Assembly: GCA_000611775.1 (NCBI GenBank)
Contig: KK106983.1
Span: forward strand, 1,018,575 to 1,082,574
DNA: 64,000 bases
Reading direction: 5' to 3'
DNA from: Umbilicaria muhlenbergii
Lineage: Eukaryota > Ascomycota > Lecanoromycetes > Umbilicariales > Umbilicariaceae
In this document: piece after piece, positions 35,986 through 48,380 of the stretch
Position numbering within the stretch: the first letter of the stretch is position 1
Layout of the letters: each line of letters starts with the position of its first letter
The notes under the pieces: model-generated
The model's database searches: none
What the model saw: the letters and a program-made list of their open reading frames with translations, nothing else
Told to the model about the DNA's origin: nothing
Translations under genes and position numbers: made by a program

Positions 35986-37787
35986 GGGCCATTTTGTCTT
36001 TATATTGTTCATAGCGAGGAGTTCACTGGGGTTTTTTGGAACGTACGGCATACCCGCAGTACTGATGGTGCAATATCAAAGAAGACTCTATGAGGCTATT
36101 GCAGAATCTGTGGTCTATCAATAAGACCATGTTCTAACCTTTTTATCTGCTTGGACGTGATCTGAAACGGCATGAAATAATATCCCACCTCCACCAAGAC
36201 CAAGTCGACTGCCTCAGTGATGTTGCCAGGCTTTCAACTCTATCCACATTGAACTGCAATTGCCAGAACCAACAGATAAACAAGACGTGAAGAGAAACTA
36301 TACGAAAGTGCTTGCAATGAAGCGAATACGAGACTTTGTACTGAGAAGTCACGAGACTGACTTAGCTGGTGACCTGATCAAGCGCCGCTAGAGTAGCTCT
36401 CGTAAAGTGAGGAGTGAAGAGAGAAAGGCTGTGACTCTATGCAAGAAACCGTGACTATAGAAAGAGAGACATTGCTGTAGTCTCAGCATCCTTGAGATCC
36501 AGTGAAAAAAGTAAAGCCTATGCAAACTTAGCCTCGCCGAAACATAGGTACCTCAGTGCCCAGCAGACATCCATGACCTTCAGGACCGGAACAGCATGGG
36601 TGCAGTCGTGTCGAAATTGATTGTTGCTAATAGTAACAGGCGAGCATGAATACACATGTCGAAACGATCAGTGCCACTATATCGGGGAGAGCCGCCAAGC
36701 CATATCATAGTGGGTTTCCTGACGAAAGATCAAAAACGATGATCTCGAAGTTGGTAATGCTCAGGAGCCATCCGAGCAGGCTCACCAGTAGACTTAGAGC
36801 GGACGTGATGCCGAGGATCAGCCATTGGGCATGGCATTATGGTGGTGGCCCCCAGCGGACGTGATGTGGAGGGCCGCCATGGTTGGAGTATATCGCCATT
36901 AGCCAGTCGCGGAGAGGAAAGTAACGTCCCGTAAGTAGGCGGTGAACGATAAGCCCTGTGGCAATCAGCACTAGCTATATTGTAGATTTGCATACCTTCC
37001 AGGTTAACGTAACCTGTCGGACTCGGATGGTTGGCGTATAGCTCGCAAGGCATGTAAGCATCGGTGTAGTATGAGCGAATACTCGGCAGGCTGTTACATT
37101 TGTGAACATGATATGCGCATGGCGTGTGCTAGGTCTCTCGCATTCGAATTACTGTCTTCACTGGTAATGGTAGTTCAGCTTTGCAATGGCGACAACTACG
37201 GGTAGGAGCATGGCGAGTCAAAGTGATGGCGGCGATGTTCTCAGGCGCATGGAAGCTTCGTTGTATCCATCAGCTTTATGCAAGATGTACGCGCGCGAGT
37301 CGTTAGTTGTAGTTGAAGCCGAAAGGCGAAGCTGAAGTTCGATAGTATTACAGAGTGATGGACGAGCTGAAGCAGACGACCTCTGGAAGATGTATGGAGC
37401 AAGATCCCTCGACGCGCCAGATGCCGATCCGAACCCTATCTGAAAAGAAACCAAGCCGATCCGACAACAGCCGGCGAGTAGCACCAGCCATAGCACACTG
37501 TAAGACGTGATCGAAGTGTCGCCCTCTGATCCATCATAGCCCCGCCGAATCGCATCAAAAGAAAGAAGCGTAGACTTTTAGTAGGAGAGGGCCACGCCAC
37601 AAGTACTGAGTAGCTGGAGCTTTAGCTAGGCGAGAAGGACGACAAGTTGGTGTAGAAAGGAAAAGCACTTGACAATGATCTGAATCTAAGCTGAGATGCC
37701 GCCGGTTCTGCGCCCGTGGGCCGCAGGCAGGTTTGGGCGCGTTATTTGGCAGAGCGCTCAACACCTGAGTAGATCAGCTAACCGCAA
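35986..37787. other. Intergenic, no gene seen
   Basis: Only short open frames without recognisable motifs. Confidence 0.6.
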
Positions 37788-38898
37788 TTATCTACGAGAG
37801 TACCTATCGTCAGATCGGTCTTCATAGACTCTACCTCCGTACGGCTCTCGTACATCCCTCGTAGATGCCGATTCGCCATAAGCGGCAGTGTTGCTGGAGC
37901 GGCCACCTTCTCTATCGTAGTACCCGCCTCCACCTCGGCGATCATCTCCACGACTACTATAGCGATCGTCACGACCAGAAGTGGCATAGCGGTCGATACC
38001 TCGGGATCCGTAGTCGTCGCGACGGCCGTAGGAGCGACGCTCGCGGTCATCATAGCGAGAAGAACCACGGTAACTATCATCGTAACGGCCACCACCATAT
38101 CCACCTCCACCGCCGCGACGGTCATCGAAACGATCGAAGCGACCTCCTCGAGGTGGACCGCGAATGTCATCTTCTACACGCTCAGTTAATTGTGTAAGAC
38201 AAGGGGCTCCTTCGGTGTCTTACCTCTCTTGGGTGGGCCAAAGTACTTTCCTGGTGTGGGAGTTCTGGGGCGGGCCCTCCTAGCTTTTTCAATGCTTAGA
38301 GTACGACCTTCGATGACCTCACCCTGAAGCCCTTCTTTGGCAGCATCAGCCTGCTCTGCAGTAACCATCTTCACGAAACCAAAGCCGCGAGACTCTTGGG
38401 TGTGAGGGTCCTTCATGATGGAACATCCCTCAACATCTCCATATTTCTCGAACAGACGGGAAACTTCCCCTTCCGAGAGACGAGGGTGGATGCCGGTCAC
38501 GAAGAGATTGGAGCCAGGATTGCGAGCCGCTGCTTCTCTATCCTCTTGAGTGCGGTTGTCGCCAGGCGGTGGCCCGCTGTGGGACGCACTCAGTCATGGT
38601 CGCAAAATTCAAAGGGGTTGATGGTATGTACCGTGAGTTCATGCGCCCATTCGGCGAAGCACTCCTATCTCTACCCCCACGATAGCTGTCCTCTCGCTTG
38701 GCAGGACGTGGTGAGGCACTTCGGTCACGCTCATAACGTGGCTCCTCTACGCGTAAAAGAAGAAGATCAGCTTGAGCTCATAGCGTGCAAGGTATCAAAC
38801 TGTCGGACAGATGATAGTGGGTACACTGGATGGTGAGGGAGGATGGGCTCACCTTCGTAGCGACCGTTTTCGTTCTCGTAGTCTATGTTAGTCGCCAT
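37788..38898 (-). CDS. Transformer-2-like SR/RRM RNA-binding protein, 299 aa
   Basis: Exons 38853-38898, 38632-38746, 38224-38576, 37788-38173; phases close. After a short RS-type N-terminus (RDRSASPRPAKREDSYRGG) comes one RRM with RNP2 LFVTGI and RNP1 RGFGFVKM, then the Tra2-type linker RTPTPGKYFGPPKRE. The C-terminal 120 residues are rich in Arg, Gly, Asp and Tyr (RYDD and RGG repeats), as in proteins that phase-separate or bind RNA loosely. A nuclear role in splice-site choice is inferred from the family. The natural end is RSDDRYSRR. Confidence 0.85.
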
Positions 38899-39462
38899 TT
38901 TGACCTGGGATCAGTGTTGTGGCGACTGGAAGTGATAAAAAACGCGTAGGTAAAGCGCAATACGTAAGTCGCGTACCAAGGTACTTGTGTCTGATTTGTA
39001 TTACAGCTGAACCGGGCTCGTTCAGTTGATAGCGGAGAGATGAAGGCAAAGGTGAAAGTTGGGATGCCCGATCGCCATTTTTGAAATAAGGGTCAAGAAT
39101 TTCAGCCTAAACTCTAAACGGATGAAGTGAGGCTGAAAGCTGAAGCTGAGGCGGCACGGCAGGCTTTGGCAGGACTCCATGGAAACACTCGTAACACTCA
39201 CAAGCTGCTTCACTCGTCATTCACTCTATGATGTAGTACGTCAACGCTCTTCAGCCATGCACGTGTTTTCCTTCACTGTCACACAAATCTAATACTACAT
39301 GTGTCATTCCCTTTGTTCCCCCAAGCAGAGAGATTCACCTTTGCCTGCTACGGCTTGGTATCATTCTGTGCCGCAAAGGCACCGTCGTCCCAAAGAAGCC
39401 CATGTGGAATTCCCGAGGCGCCTAAAGAAGCGCTCATAAATTAGTCCCCATCCCTAGGCTGA
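38899..39462. other. Intergenic: Tra2-like promoter and Nto1 3' region
   Basis: No gene seen. Holds the promoter of the Tra2-like gene and the 3' flank of Nto1. Confidence 0.6.
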
Positions 39463-42400
39463 TCAGCGATATCCGCGCCATCTGCGTCGCTTCACACCGT
39501 TCTTACGGCGGGCTATGGCAGCTATGCCGGACTCCGGATGTAAAGTCCCGTCACCCAGATCCTCAGCAGTCTCGGTCATGTCAGCATCGACGAGTCCGGA
39601 CAGCTCCTCCTCGTCCATATCGCTTAGCTCCTCGCTCATGCCACGCACAACTTCCCTGCCAGTCCAACGCTCATCATGGATGGTGGTACCCATGGGATCG
39701 AATGGATCCATGTACCACGGGATACCGCCCTGCGAAAGAGGCGCCTGCACTTCACCCGTAGAACTCAAGGGTGGTGTCGGCGGCTCGGATTGTTTTAAGG
39801 CCTTTTGGCTTGACCCCGTCAAAGATGTCACTGCTGCTTCGTCGGGTTGGTGTTCGTAGATAGTAATCCCATTGGAACCTAGAGTAGTAACCGAGTCTTC
39901 TGGCGTCGGCTGTTGATGGACATCGCCTGATGATACAGGGACGTGCTCGCCGTCTTTTGCTAGTGCCATGCTTTTGCTTGCTATCTCATGATCGTGCTTT
40001 GATTCCGAGCCGGTAACCTCGAAGGCATGGGACGTCTCAATAGCGCTTTCCCCACCATGGTCTACAATCGTGTGTCCATTGGTAAGTGTATGCTCTGCGG
40101 ACAAACCATCTGTGTTCTTATGAACAAGATGGTGCGTTTCTCCATTCGTCAATGGCAGTTGGCCATGCGCTTCATCGTCACTGGCATCTTCTCCCAAGGA
40201 GTTCGTCAAAGAGTCCCGCCGTGATGAGATGCTAGTCTCGAGCAGGCGATCCAAGTCTCTCAATTCTTTCTCGAAAGGTTTCCTGCAAAGCTCACTCTCT
40301 TTTCGCATGACATCTTCGAGTGACCCTTGCACTGCTTTGACAATCCGCTTAGCGAGCTTCCTCTTCTCCTTGTAAACAGCGGTCACATCTTTCGCAGATA
40401 CAAACCCATCAATTTGTGTCTTGACTTCGGCTGTATCAGCCACGGCAGGCAGCCCAATGGCAGCGCTGAAAACCGCTCCGAAATCGGCGGAAAAAGTAGA
40501 TACCGAAGTGTAGAAACGCTCTTCAAGCTTCTCACGCAGTTTGTTGAAGCCCTCTCGGAAGCAACCCTTGCCATCGAGACTGATAAACCGTTAGCATGCG
40601 ACCGACGATAATGACCGTGTGAGCTAGCACTTACGCTTGAGCCTTTTCCAGTATGGGCCACAGTAAGGGTACAATGGGGAAGTAAACAGTATCGACAATG
40701 ACTCTAAGCATATCCGCATCTTTAAGCTTCTCACGTTCTCGCTCTCTGATCTCACCACAGAGGACTCGTAACTTCTCGACGTCTTCTTGCAGTGTTTCCG
40801 CAAAGTCAATCCTTCGTTGTAACCTAACTCTACCAGCCGCTCCCATGCCAACAAAATTTCGACGTGTGATCTCCATTGAGGAGAAAGTCTCCATTTGCAG
40901 CTGCAGCCGTTTGAGTAGTGCTGCTCCTCTCCGCGCCTCTCTCTTTAAGGTCCAGTACTTGCACGCTTCTGCCGCGTATTCTTTCCTTTTCCGAACCGTG
41001 AAGCGCTGAAGTGAGCTCTCCACTGAACTGTACACGGCCTGCGGTATGACTGGTGCTCCCGAAGGTAGCCTCCAGACAGTTTTTGGCGTCGAATTCCGCT
41101 TGCGCTTGTTCCCTCCGACAACAAGGTTGATTTTTGGATGGGACTCCTCCTCACCGGGCTCTGGTGCTGTATGTGTATGGGCCGGGACCATGGTCAGCGC
41201 TGATTGCTGACTGTCTGCCCACAATCTACCACGCATAGTGTAATGATAATACTCCATCGCGTCGGTAGTTGCAGTTTCGACATCGTTCTCTCTACGCCAC
41301 TCTGACGGGACATGCTTATCACAATAAGCTTTCAGCACACTTGCGTCCAGACTTGCAGGTCCGCCGTGTGTCGACTTCATCTTGAGGAACAGTTTGGCCC
41401 TTCTAGCGCACGTTACGTGAAATGCAACGAAACAATTCTTATTACCACATTGGATGCAGGCACCCATCTTCTGGCGGCAGATATAGCAGGTCAATTTCCA
41501 TCTCTGCTTCGGTACTTTTTCTACGTCCATTACGGGCTCCATGAAGGTTGTGTTTCCCAGTGTGACTTCTGGAATCCAAATTGCACACAGAAGGTGAGAC
41601 CATCGGGATGCGTTTGTCTGTTTGAAGGCTCCATCCGTATTGGGACAGAAGATACACGTCGGTGTCCCTCGACCGATCAGTTGACACTTACGACAGAGCC
41701 ATTGTCCCTCGGGTATGAAAGGGACGCCATAGCATTCCTGATGGACGGCCAGATCACATCCATCGCAGAAAACGATCGCGTTCGTGTTTTCGCAGTCTCC
41801 GTCATCGCATATGGCACACTTGCTGTCCTGCTCCTCACCAGCGCCTGATTGCTCGCCATTCACCGCAGCTGCAGAGCTCGAGCGCGGACGATGGGTTTGC
41901 GGAGGCTTCGGGTTGGGTTTTGGTATTCTCTTTTCCAGTGCATGCCATTCCTTCTCGATCTTGGTCATCGTAATTTCGAAGACCGCTGGCTTGATTGCTT
42001 CTACCTGCTCAGCTTTCCGTTGCGCGTTGTAGGCTTCAAGCCACTTGTTGTCTTGCTCATCCATATCGTACTCTACTCTGCCAACCCCAACGCTGCCGAT
42101 AGCTGCATTGGTCTCGCCGTCGCTCTTTACACTGGGTCCAATGTCAAGATCCTCTTCAATGGTGCCCTCCGTCACTCGAATTAGCCTTTTCTCCGGACGA
42201 ATGTAGATATCACTCTCTTGATAACCAACGTTTGCCATGGTCCGATCAACATAATTGAGTTGCCCAGCGCCTTTCCGCTCGTACGAAGCAAATGGATCCG
42301 CCGGACGGAACGAAGGCTTTGGTAACGTGAGCTTTTCGCGAGGATTGGGACCAGGAAGGGGAACGGTTTTTGGAGTATCCGGAGTGCCGATACCCTTTAG

Positions 42401-43144
42401 CATGGAATCAGGCCGTCGCGGTGGTCGGCCCGGACGGCGCTTCATAGCTCCAATAGGAGCAGGCGTGAGGCTCTCGTTGACGTCTAGTGCACTTACATCT
42501 CTTTGAAGAGTTGCAGCGCCCTCTCCTTTGCCTTGTGGGGTGTCTAGCGCAGCAGAACACTCTTCGACGGCAGTTCTTCCAGGACTTCCTCCAGGTGCTG
42601 GAGTAGTTTGGACATGATTGTCTTTGTCCTTTCCACAGGGCGTCGCCGGCTGCTTAACAGTTCCATCAACTTCAGCTGCACTGAAAATGGGAAACTTCGC
42701 TTCGATATCGAGGTCTTGATGGAACTCCTCCCAGCCCCTCTCCTCCCGTGGTTTGAAGCCATCACCCTGAACCACTGCTGCAGCTGCTGCAGCCGCTGAG
42801 CTATATCTCGGCCTTGTTGCCAGCCGCTCTCTGCGGCTTTCCCGACGAGGGCGTGAATAAGTTACTGGCTGTACGCCGTTGGCCGCATTCTCGCGTCCTA
42901 TACGTCCTCTTGGTCCGACATAATTGTAGCCGCCAGGACCTGTTCCTCCCACGGGTATCTCGGTTCCATCGACATCCACGTATCTTCCGCCTCCACCAGG
43001 GCCCCCGGGAATGTATCTTCGCTTCTTCGGAGGAGGCTCACTGGTGGCCGAAGCTTCGACGGACGTAGGGCGAGGGCGCGGTCTCCGCCCGCCTCTACCA
43101 CGTGTGTTGGGGGTTCGCCTCTGAACACCCGGAATTGGAGCCAT
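39463..43144 (-). CDS. nto1: NuA3 histone acetyltransferase subunit Nto1-like (EPL + PHD/ePHD), 1208 aa
   Basis: Exons 40635-43144 and 39463-40579, one 55-nt intron; phases close. The start MAPIPGVQRRTPNTRGRGGR is followed by a basic disordered region and an enhancer-of-polycomb-like segment (VEYDMDEQDNKWLEAYN). A PHD finger (CAICDDGDCENTN...CDGCDLAVHQECYG) and an extended zinc-knuckle/ePHD module (CIFCPN...CYICRQKMGACIQCGNKNC...FHVTCAR) come next. The exon 2 part ends with GGIPWYMDPFDPMGTTIHD and RRKNGVKRRRWRGYR. The PHD-Zn-PHD layout is that of BRPF/Nto1 scaffolds, which join the Sas3/MYST acetyltransferase to nucleosomes. The two long open frames belong to one gene: the splice joins AQA to LDGKG. 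Confidence 0.9.
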
Positions 43145-43770
43145 GACAACAGAGGCAGTTCCTGACAAGGTCGCGTACGAGGCGAGGTGGTGGGATCATT
43201 GGTCAGGGGCGTGGCAGGTAGCTTAAGCGTACTAGGGTGACCAAAGTGCTGTTCATGTACTGAGGCTTACTCGTACTGGGCTTGTCGAGGTTGGCGGTCC
43301 GTCGTAAGAACAAGTAGGCATGGCCGGAACAATAAGCCGTGGTAGCTGAATGGCGACGATAGACCGACTGGGCCTCCCTCGTTGAGTTGATGGAAGTGAG
43401 CTTTCGCGCTAAGAGAGCTCGCTTGCGGCCTCAGCCCTGCCGCCACGCCGCCATGGTCGCTTTCACTTCCACGCTCACTTCTCGCGTTTCCATTTGTTGA
43501 CATCATCTCATCTTGTGAAGCATGAGCGGTTCAGGAGAGGAGCGGTACCTTACCTGTGCTTCAAGTCTCATGTATACACAGAAGTCTAACTGATCTTGCC
43601 TTTGTTGTTTAGCTGGCGCACTGCACGTGGCACAAGTTCTCCATCGTCGCAGAACCAGAGTCAGAATCGCCAGCAGCCTGGTCCACAGTCCCGATCCAAC
43701 CCTCCCAGTGAGCGTTCTACTGGTCTTGCTCCTCCTTTGAGAGAAACTGTTCGGGAACTGATTGACAGCC
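43145..43770. promoter_or_regulatory. Divergent intergenic region of Nto1 and the small conserved protein
   Basis: 626 bases between two start codons. A possible 5' leader intron of the plus-strand gene ends near ttgttgtttag at 43602-43612; this is not certain. Confidence 0.45.
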
Positions 43771-44199
43771 ATGTCAGGCAATGCGTGGGCGCCGAACGAG
43801 CGGGGAAATCGCGATGGAGCCCAGTACGGTCCGCCGCAAGACCAGCACACGCCTGTGCGAGGATTCAATGCGCAAGAGACAAAGGATGCATTGAGAAAGG
43901 GTCGGTTGACCTTGAATGATCCACGGTTAGACTAGAGCTATCTGACTTAGGAAAAGGGTACAGCAACCTGACGCCGGAAGAAGCAAAATCCATCAGCTAC
44001 AAGTCTTCAGGAGGACAGGCGAACAGTGCGAAATCAGGTGGTCCATGGGCATCGAAGCGTGAGCTACCTTATGCGAAATTCTCTGTTACGACCCTGATAT
44101 TTGGCAGCGAACACAATGGTCAACGGCAAAGACTTCTTTCTTGAATTACGGAAGCAGATGTCGGCATTACAACAAGGTGGAGAAAGAGCAGGTGGCTGA
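43771..44199 (+). CDS. Small conserved fungal protein, 109 aa, function unknown
   Basis: Exons 43771-43900, 43951-44058, 44108-44199; introns are 50 and 49 nt, each with an upstream CTGA-type branch motif; phases close at TGA. The product starts MSGNAWAPNERGNRDGAQYG, contains TPVRGFNAQETKDALRKG and ends PNTMVNGKDFFLELRKQMS followed by ALQQGG. I recognise the RGFNA...(A/V)LRKG and NTM(A/V)NGKDFF(L/V)ELRKQ blocks from unnamed short proteins across Pezizomycotina, but no function is known to me. It has no signal peptide or membrane helix, is hydrophilic, and the C-terminal block looks helical. Short exons hide it from simple ORF calling. Confidence 0.72.
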
Positions 44200-47035
44200 G
44201 TAGATCATGAGACGGGTGATCTTGCATATCTAGGGCGATGCATTGAAGGAGTTTCACGCAGCATATGATTCGATACCCTTGGCTAGCATCTGTTCAGACT
44301 GTCAGGCTGCAAGGCGTCACAACGGAAAGCCAAAAGAACCAGGTTGGCGAGAAGCGAATTGGTCCTCGCCAGCTGGTAACGAGGAACAACTCGAAGAAAG
44401 GCACATACGGCATGGCTACCTCGGAGAAGAGCAATGTAAGAATCCTAAAAGACAAGCCTGGGGAGGTCCCGCTGTAGCCGCATGCGTCTTCGAACATGCT
44501 GAATGGTTCCTGTGATACTGAGACGTGTGACTCCGATAGAGCGCGGAAGGCCACGATAGATTTGGGTTTCCCAACAGTTATCAAGGTATACAGAATTCTC
44601 AAGGGGGATCTGAAATTAACAGATACGAAGTCAGCCGACTTTGATTTGGGTGCAATGTTTACAACCAAGGGTCGGCCTGGTTGGCCGCATCGATTGTTCG
44701 TTGCTCAGGAACTTCTTATGCTGGTGATACGAATCTATTTTGCAGTGCATGGTGACGAGCTTCTTGACATATGTCAGGGGCTTTCGTCTAAGGATAGCCA
44801 TAGAAGTCGATTTCGGTGTTAGCAGCTACAGGTAGTTCCTGAGGCTTGATGGTAAATCCCTGGTCGATCTCAACAGAGCTACAGGCCTTGATGATATTGG
44901 TCACCAGTTGACTGGGGCTAAGTGATCTCAATCAATCGCAGAGGTCGGTCTTACCTGAAAAAGCGAGGTATGAAGGCAATACCCCGCGTACTCCAGCGTG
45001 ACTTAGGTAGCCAACTTCCGAATGGCTTGGTCGCCCTGCCTTAGCTCCTTGATATCGAAGGAGTACCTAAGGTACCGTAGGTACCTTAGCAGAGCCGAGG
45101 ATAGCTCCGTGGAAATAGTTCAGTTCTTGGTGCCGGGACTACTTCTATCTACGAGTAAGGTCATCCAATATACTTCCCAGCATTGATGTCTACAACAAGA
45201 AGTGACAGCCCATTGTTACGGTATGCACTATGCAATGTAGCAGAAGAAAATCGCGTTACTATTTATCGTAACACATTCATCCAGCATACAATGGTGGGTT
45301 TACTAAGAGATCATCGAAACTGGAGTAGAAGAAGAGGGGGAAATTTGACCTTCCTCCACGATGCTCCTTTCCCCTCTCAACAACCATGCGTGGCCTTAGA
45401 TTTCTCTAGACTCCATGCCATGATTTAGGACTGATTGTGGGCTTGCGTTAATTGCTGAAGCTTCTCATTTTCGCTGACGTTTTTCTACGCTTGAAGACGC
45501 TCGTTGCGCAGAGATCTATGCCTCTAACTACTTGTACACGATTTACTTGGTAGCAGAATTTTCTTGTGTTCTCTGAGGCTTTTGGCAGATTAGTATCTTC
45601 AGACTTTCTTTAGCGCGGTCGGAGTGTCTCCTAAGCTGTCAAAATTGAAGAACGGATTGTAGCTTACAGACCCTCGATGGAGAGGTCCTCCTCGAGATCT
45701 TGCCCTTGGGCGCTTCTGACTGTACCGAATAAACAAGACATGATGTGGCACCACCTATCGCGTCGAGTAGGGACCAGGGCGAAGACAGATCAGCTCACAT
45801 GCAAAGACAGATGTTGTGAGTGGAAGAATGCTCACGCAGGACCCGTTGAGGCAATGGCAGTGTGCCAAGCTTCACAAAAGACTACTTATCTAGTCCACGC
45901 CGTCGCCACCACTAGCAGCATTCGGTCACCGATCAGCTTCTTAACTCGTCAGTGCCTGTACTTAACCTTTCGAGGAGGTAGATCGAACGACATCAAAAGT
46001 CCTCTGAAATCTTTCAAATCGAAGTGGGGCAGCATCATCGGTCAGCGAGAGGTGGAACATCGTCTTATGAGACGCATGCCGCACTGCTAAATCCCGAAGC
46101 CACGATGCATCATTATAGGACCTCGCGACTTCTACCCTTCACGCTGGAGACCTGACGATGGGTGTACTCATCGCTAATCATACACAATGAAACCGAATAT
46201 TTCTTTTCATACAAGATACCAGGAACTACTGCGGTATGATACGGCCACGTGGGGATACCAGGGGTGAGCTGCCCCAGACTGTATGGCGCAAGCCATGCCA
46301 ATCCGTGTGATGCGCAACATTCTGTGTTCCCCGGGTCTGTTCCCACAACGTGGTAAAAGGGATTGAAGATCGCCTGGGTGCAGTCCCGTCAAATATCCAT
46401 GCCGATTTTCCGGAGGCCAGTGCATTCTGGCAGTACAACCTCTGCCGGTGCCAACTGCATAATTAAGCCTAATTGATTGCGTATGTGTTTCTTGCGGATC
46501 ATGTGATCTTGTATCCCCAGTGAGTCCGTGTGTTTTACTGTGATATGGCCGAACAAAGGCATGGAGGAAGATTATGTGGTTCTGATTCCTCCGTCCCATG
46601 ATTAGGACGGGTATACTCCTCAAATCTAGTCGAACATAGTATAGTCTGTTCCCGACATTACTCGCGAGAGCAAACTCCTTGTTACTGCACAGAATTGGAC
46701 TTCGTTACTTGTTCGCAATGGTCCGAATCCAATTGGCTGGTTGTGCAATCATCCCATTAGCAGCCCATGGTCCAATGTCAATCCGCCTCGACTCTGGGTA
46801 CGCTCATGCGTGTAGAGGCAACCGCGTTGTGCACACAGAACTGAGGGCTGGGCCCTTGACTAATCAGATAACCTTAAGGCATGGAGAAAGCCCCAAATAC
46901 GTATTCAGAATCTTGACGCTGATGCAGCAACACGTGCTTAGGATTTATCAGAATGGCCTACGAAAGTAGGCATGTTGCTCGCACGCTATCAAATCTTAGA
47001 CTACTATTCTCGTACGGGGTTGAACTAAATGGCTA
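44200..47035. other. Gene-poor stretch, no supported gene
   Basis: Open frames up to 138 codons on both strands; none recognised. A strong inverted repeat is at 45067-45089. Confidence 0.5.
45067..45089. repeat. Perfect inverted repeat, 10-bp arms
   Basis: ctaaggtacc-gta-ggtaccttag: 10-bp arms around a 3-base centre, each arm itself holding a KpnI-type ggtacc palindrome. Function unknown. Confidence 0.85.
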
Positions 47036-48255
47036 TCACATATGGTAGGACGGAGCAAAAGGCTTGACGTCAGGCCAGATTTCCTCAATCGTTGTTGCCA
47101 CCGCATCCGGTAATGGCCCCGCCTCAATGATGTCCAAGTTCTGGATCAGCTGATCTGTGGATGAAGCTCCGAGGACTATAGCGTCGCCATGTTCGTGACT
47201 CAGCTGCGAATGATACGTCACCCACCGGAGTGCAACATCATGGCCAGTCAGACCGGCCTTTTTCGCCTCCTGCCGTACGTGCGCTGCGCTTTTGAAGAGT
47301 TCCTCCTTGAAGTAATCCTCGGTGTATTTCTGGCCAAATCGGGACTGCGCACAGACGAGGGTCAGTTTACTTTCTAGGACCTGATTCCCAAATCATGGGG
47401 ATGAGAGGACACCTGTAGGTCCCATCGACTGCCTCTCTTGCTTCCAGAATCTCTCGTTACCTGCTCCGAGAAGAACCTAGCTGCGGAAGGGCTATAGATG
47501 GATCCACTAGTCAATAATGTCTTCTTTGTTCCGCCAGCCATATATATTCAACTAACCTGTACGCATAGAACGAAATTCCGAATTTTCTCAATACCGGGAA
47601 TAATTCGTCCTCGTTAAGCCTCGCAATAGCGTTATATTGTCCCTAGTACACACTCGGTTTGACCCACCCGTTCTTTTCGCAGATCAGAACTATCTTCTCG
47701 ACTTCCTTAGCGGTATAATTCGAGATCCCGAACCGCTCGAATTTACCCTCCCGAAACCCCCTGTCCATGGCCTCGCATGTCTCCTCGAACGGCGTGGTCC
47801 GGTCGGGTGAGTGCAAGTATTCGATGCTCACCTGTCTCAATTAACTCCTTACCATTCATGGAGTTTCGCGGACGCGAAAGGCAAATGATGTTGAGGTCTC
47901 CGAGAAAACAATGGCTCACCTTGTCTATCGCTAACGCCTTCAAACTCCCATCGATACTCTTCGCGATACCCATCTCGTCATGGCTCCCTGGAACCCAGCT
48001 CGTCACCTTCGTACTCACAACCGCCCATTCGCCCACCCGAGTATTCCCTAGCAACTGTTCACTTGTCCCGCCCGCTCCAACAGGGTATGCCCGTGCCGTA
48101 TCGATCTCAACATGCCCGCGGTCTTGGAAAACCTCGAGCAGCCGTGTGGCAGCTTCGACGGTGGTGAATTTGGCTTGGGCCGCGGCCGCATTACCGAAGG
48201 ATGCAGTCCCTAGCACGAGTTTTGGATAAGGAGCAAGTGTAAGTTCCGGAGCCAT
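47036..48255 (-). pseudogene. Aldo-keto reductase (AKR7/aflatoxin-aldehyde-reductase-like) with one in-frame stop
   Basis: Exons 47920-48255, 47557-47831, 47413-47491, 47036-47344; all splice sites and phases are intact and would give 332 residues. The motifs of an active AKR are present: LVLGTASFG, IDTARAYPVG (Asp, Tyr), STKVTSW (Lys), EYLHSPD (His) and RFGISNYT. However, codon 47643-47645 reads TAG in KPSVY*GQYNAIARLNED, where the family has glutamine (CAG). The stop removes the last 40 percent of the barrel. All other codons look normal, so inactivation is recent, or the base is an assembly error. NADPH-dependent reduction of aldehydes would be the ancestral role. Confidence 0.82.
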
Positions 48256-48319
48256 ATTTTGTTGTTGGTCAAGTGGTTCTCAGTTTTTGATATTATTTTG
48301 CTCGGGTTTCCCATACGTT

Positions 48320-48331
48320 CTTTATATAAAG
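48320..48331 (-). promoter_or_regulatory. TATA box of the aldo-keto reductase gene
   Basis: ctttatataaag lies 65 bases before the ATG at 48255 and reads the same on both strands. Confidence 0.5.
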
Positions 48332-48380
48332 CCATGTCTTAATGACCTCTTTATAAGGAAGATTCTCTGATATTGATTTC

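Noticed and set aside
39463-40634. A separate gene downstream of the PHD-finger gene
   Set aside because: A 55-nt intron with good splice sites joins it in frame, and the joined protein matches the C-terminus of Nto1.
47641-47652. Splicing-out of the TAG in the aldo-keto reductase
   Set aside because: No donor/acceptor pair of reasonable size removes it while keeping KPSVY...GQYN; the only nearby gt...ag is 9 bases.
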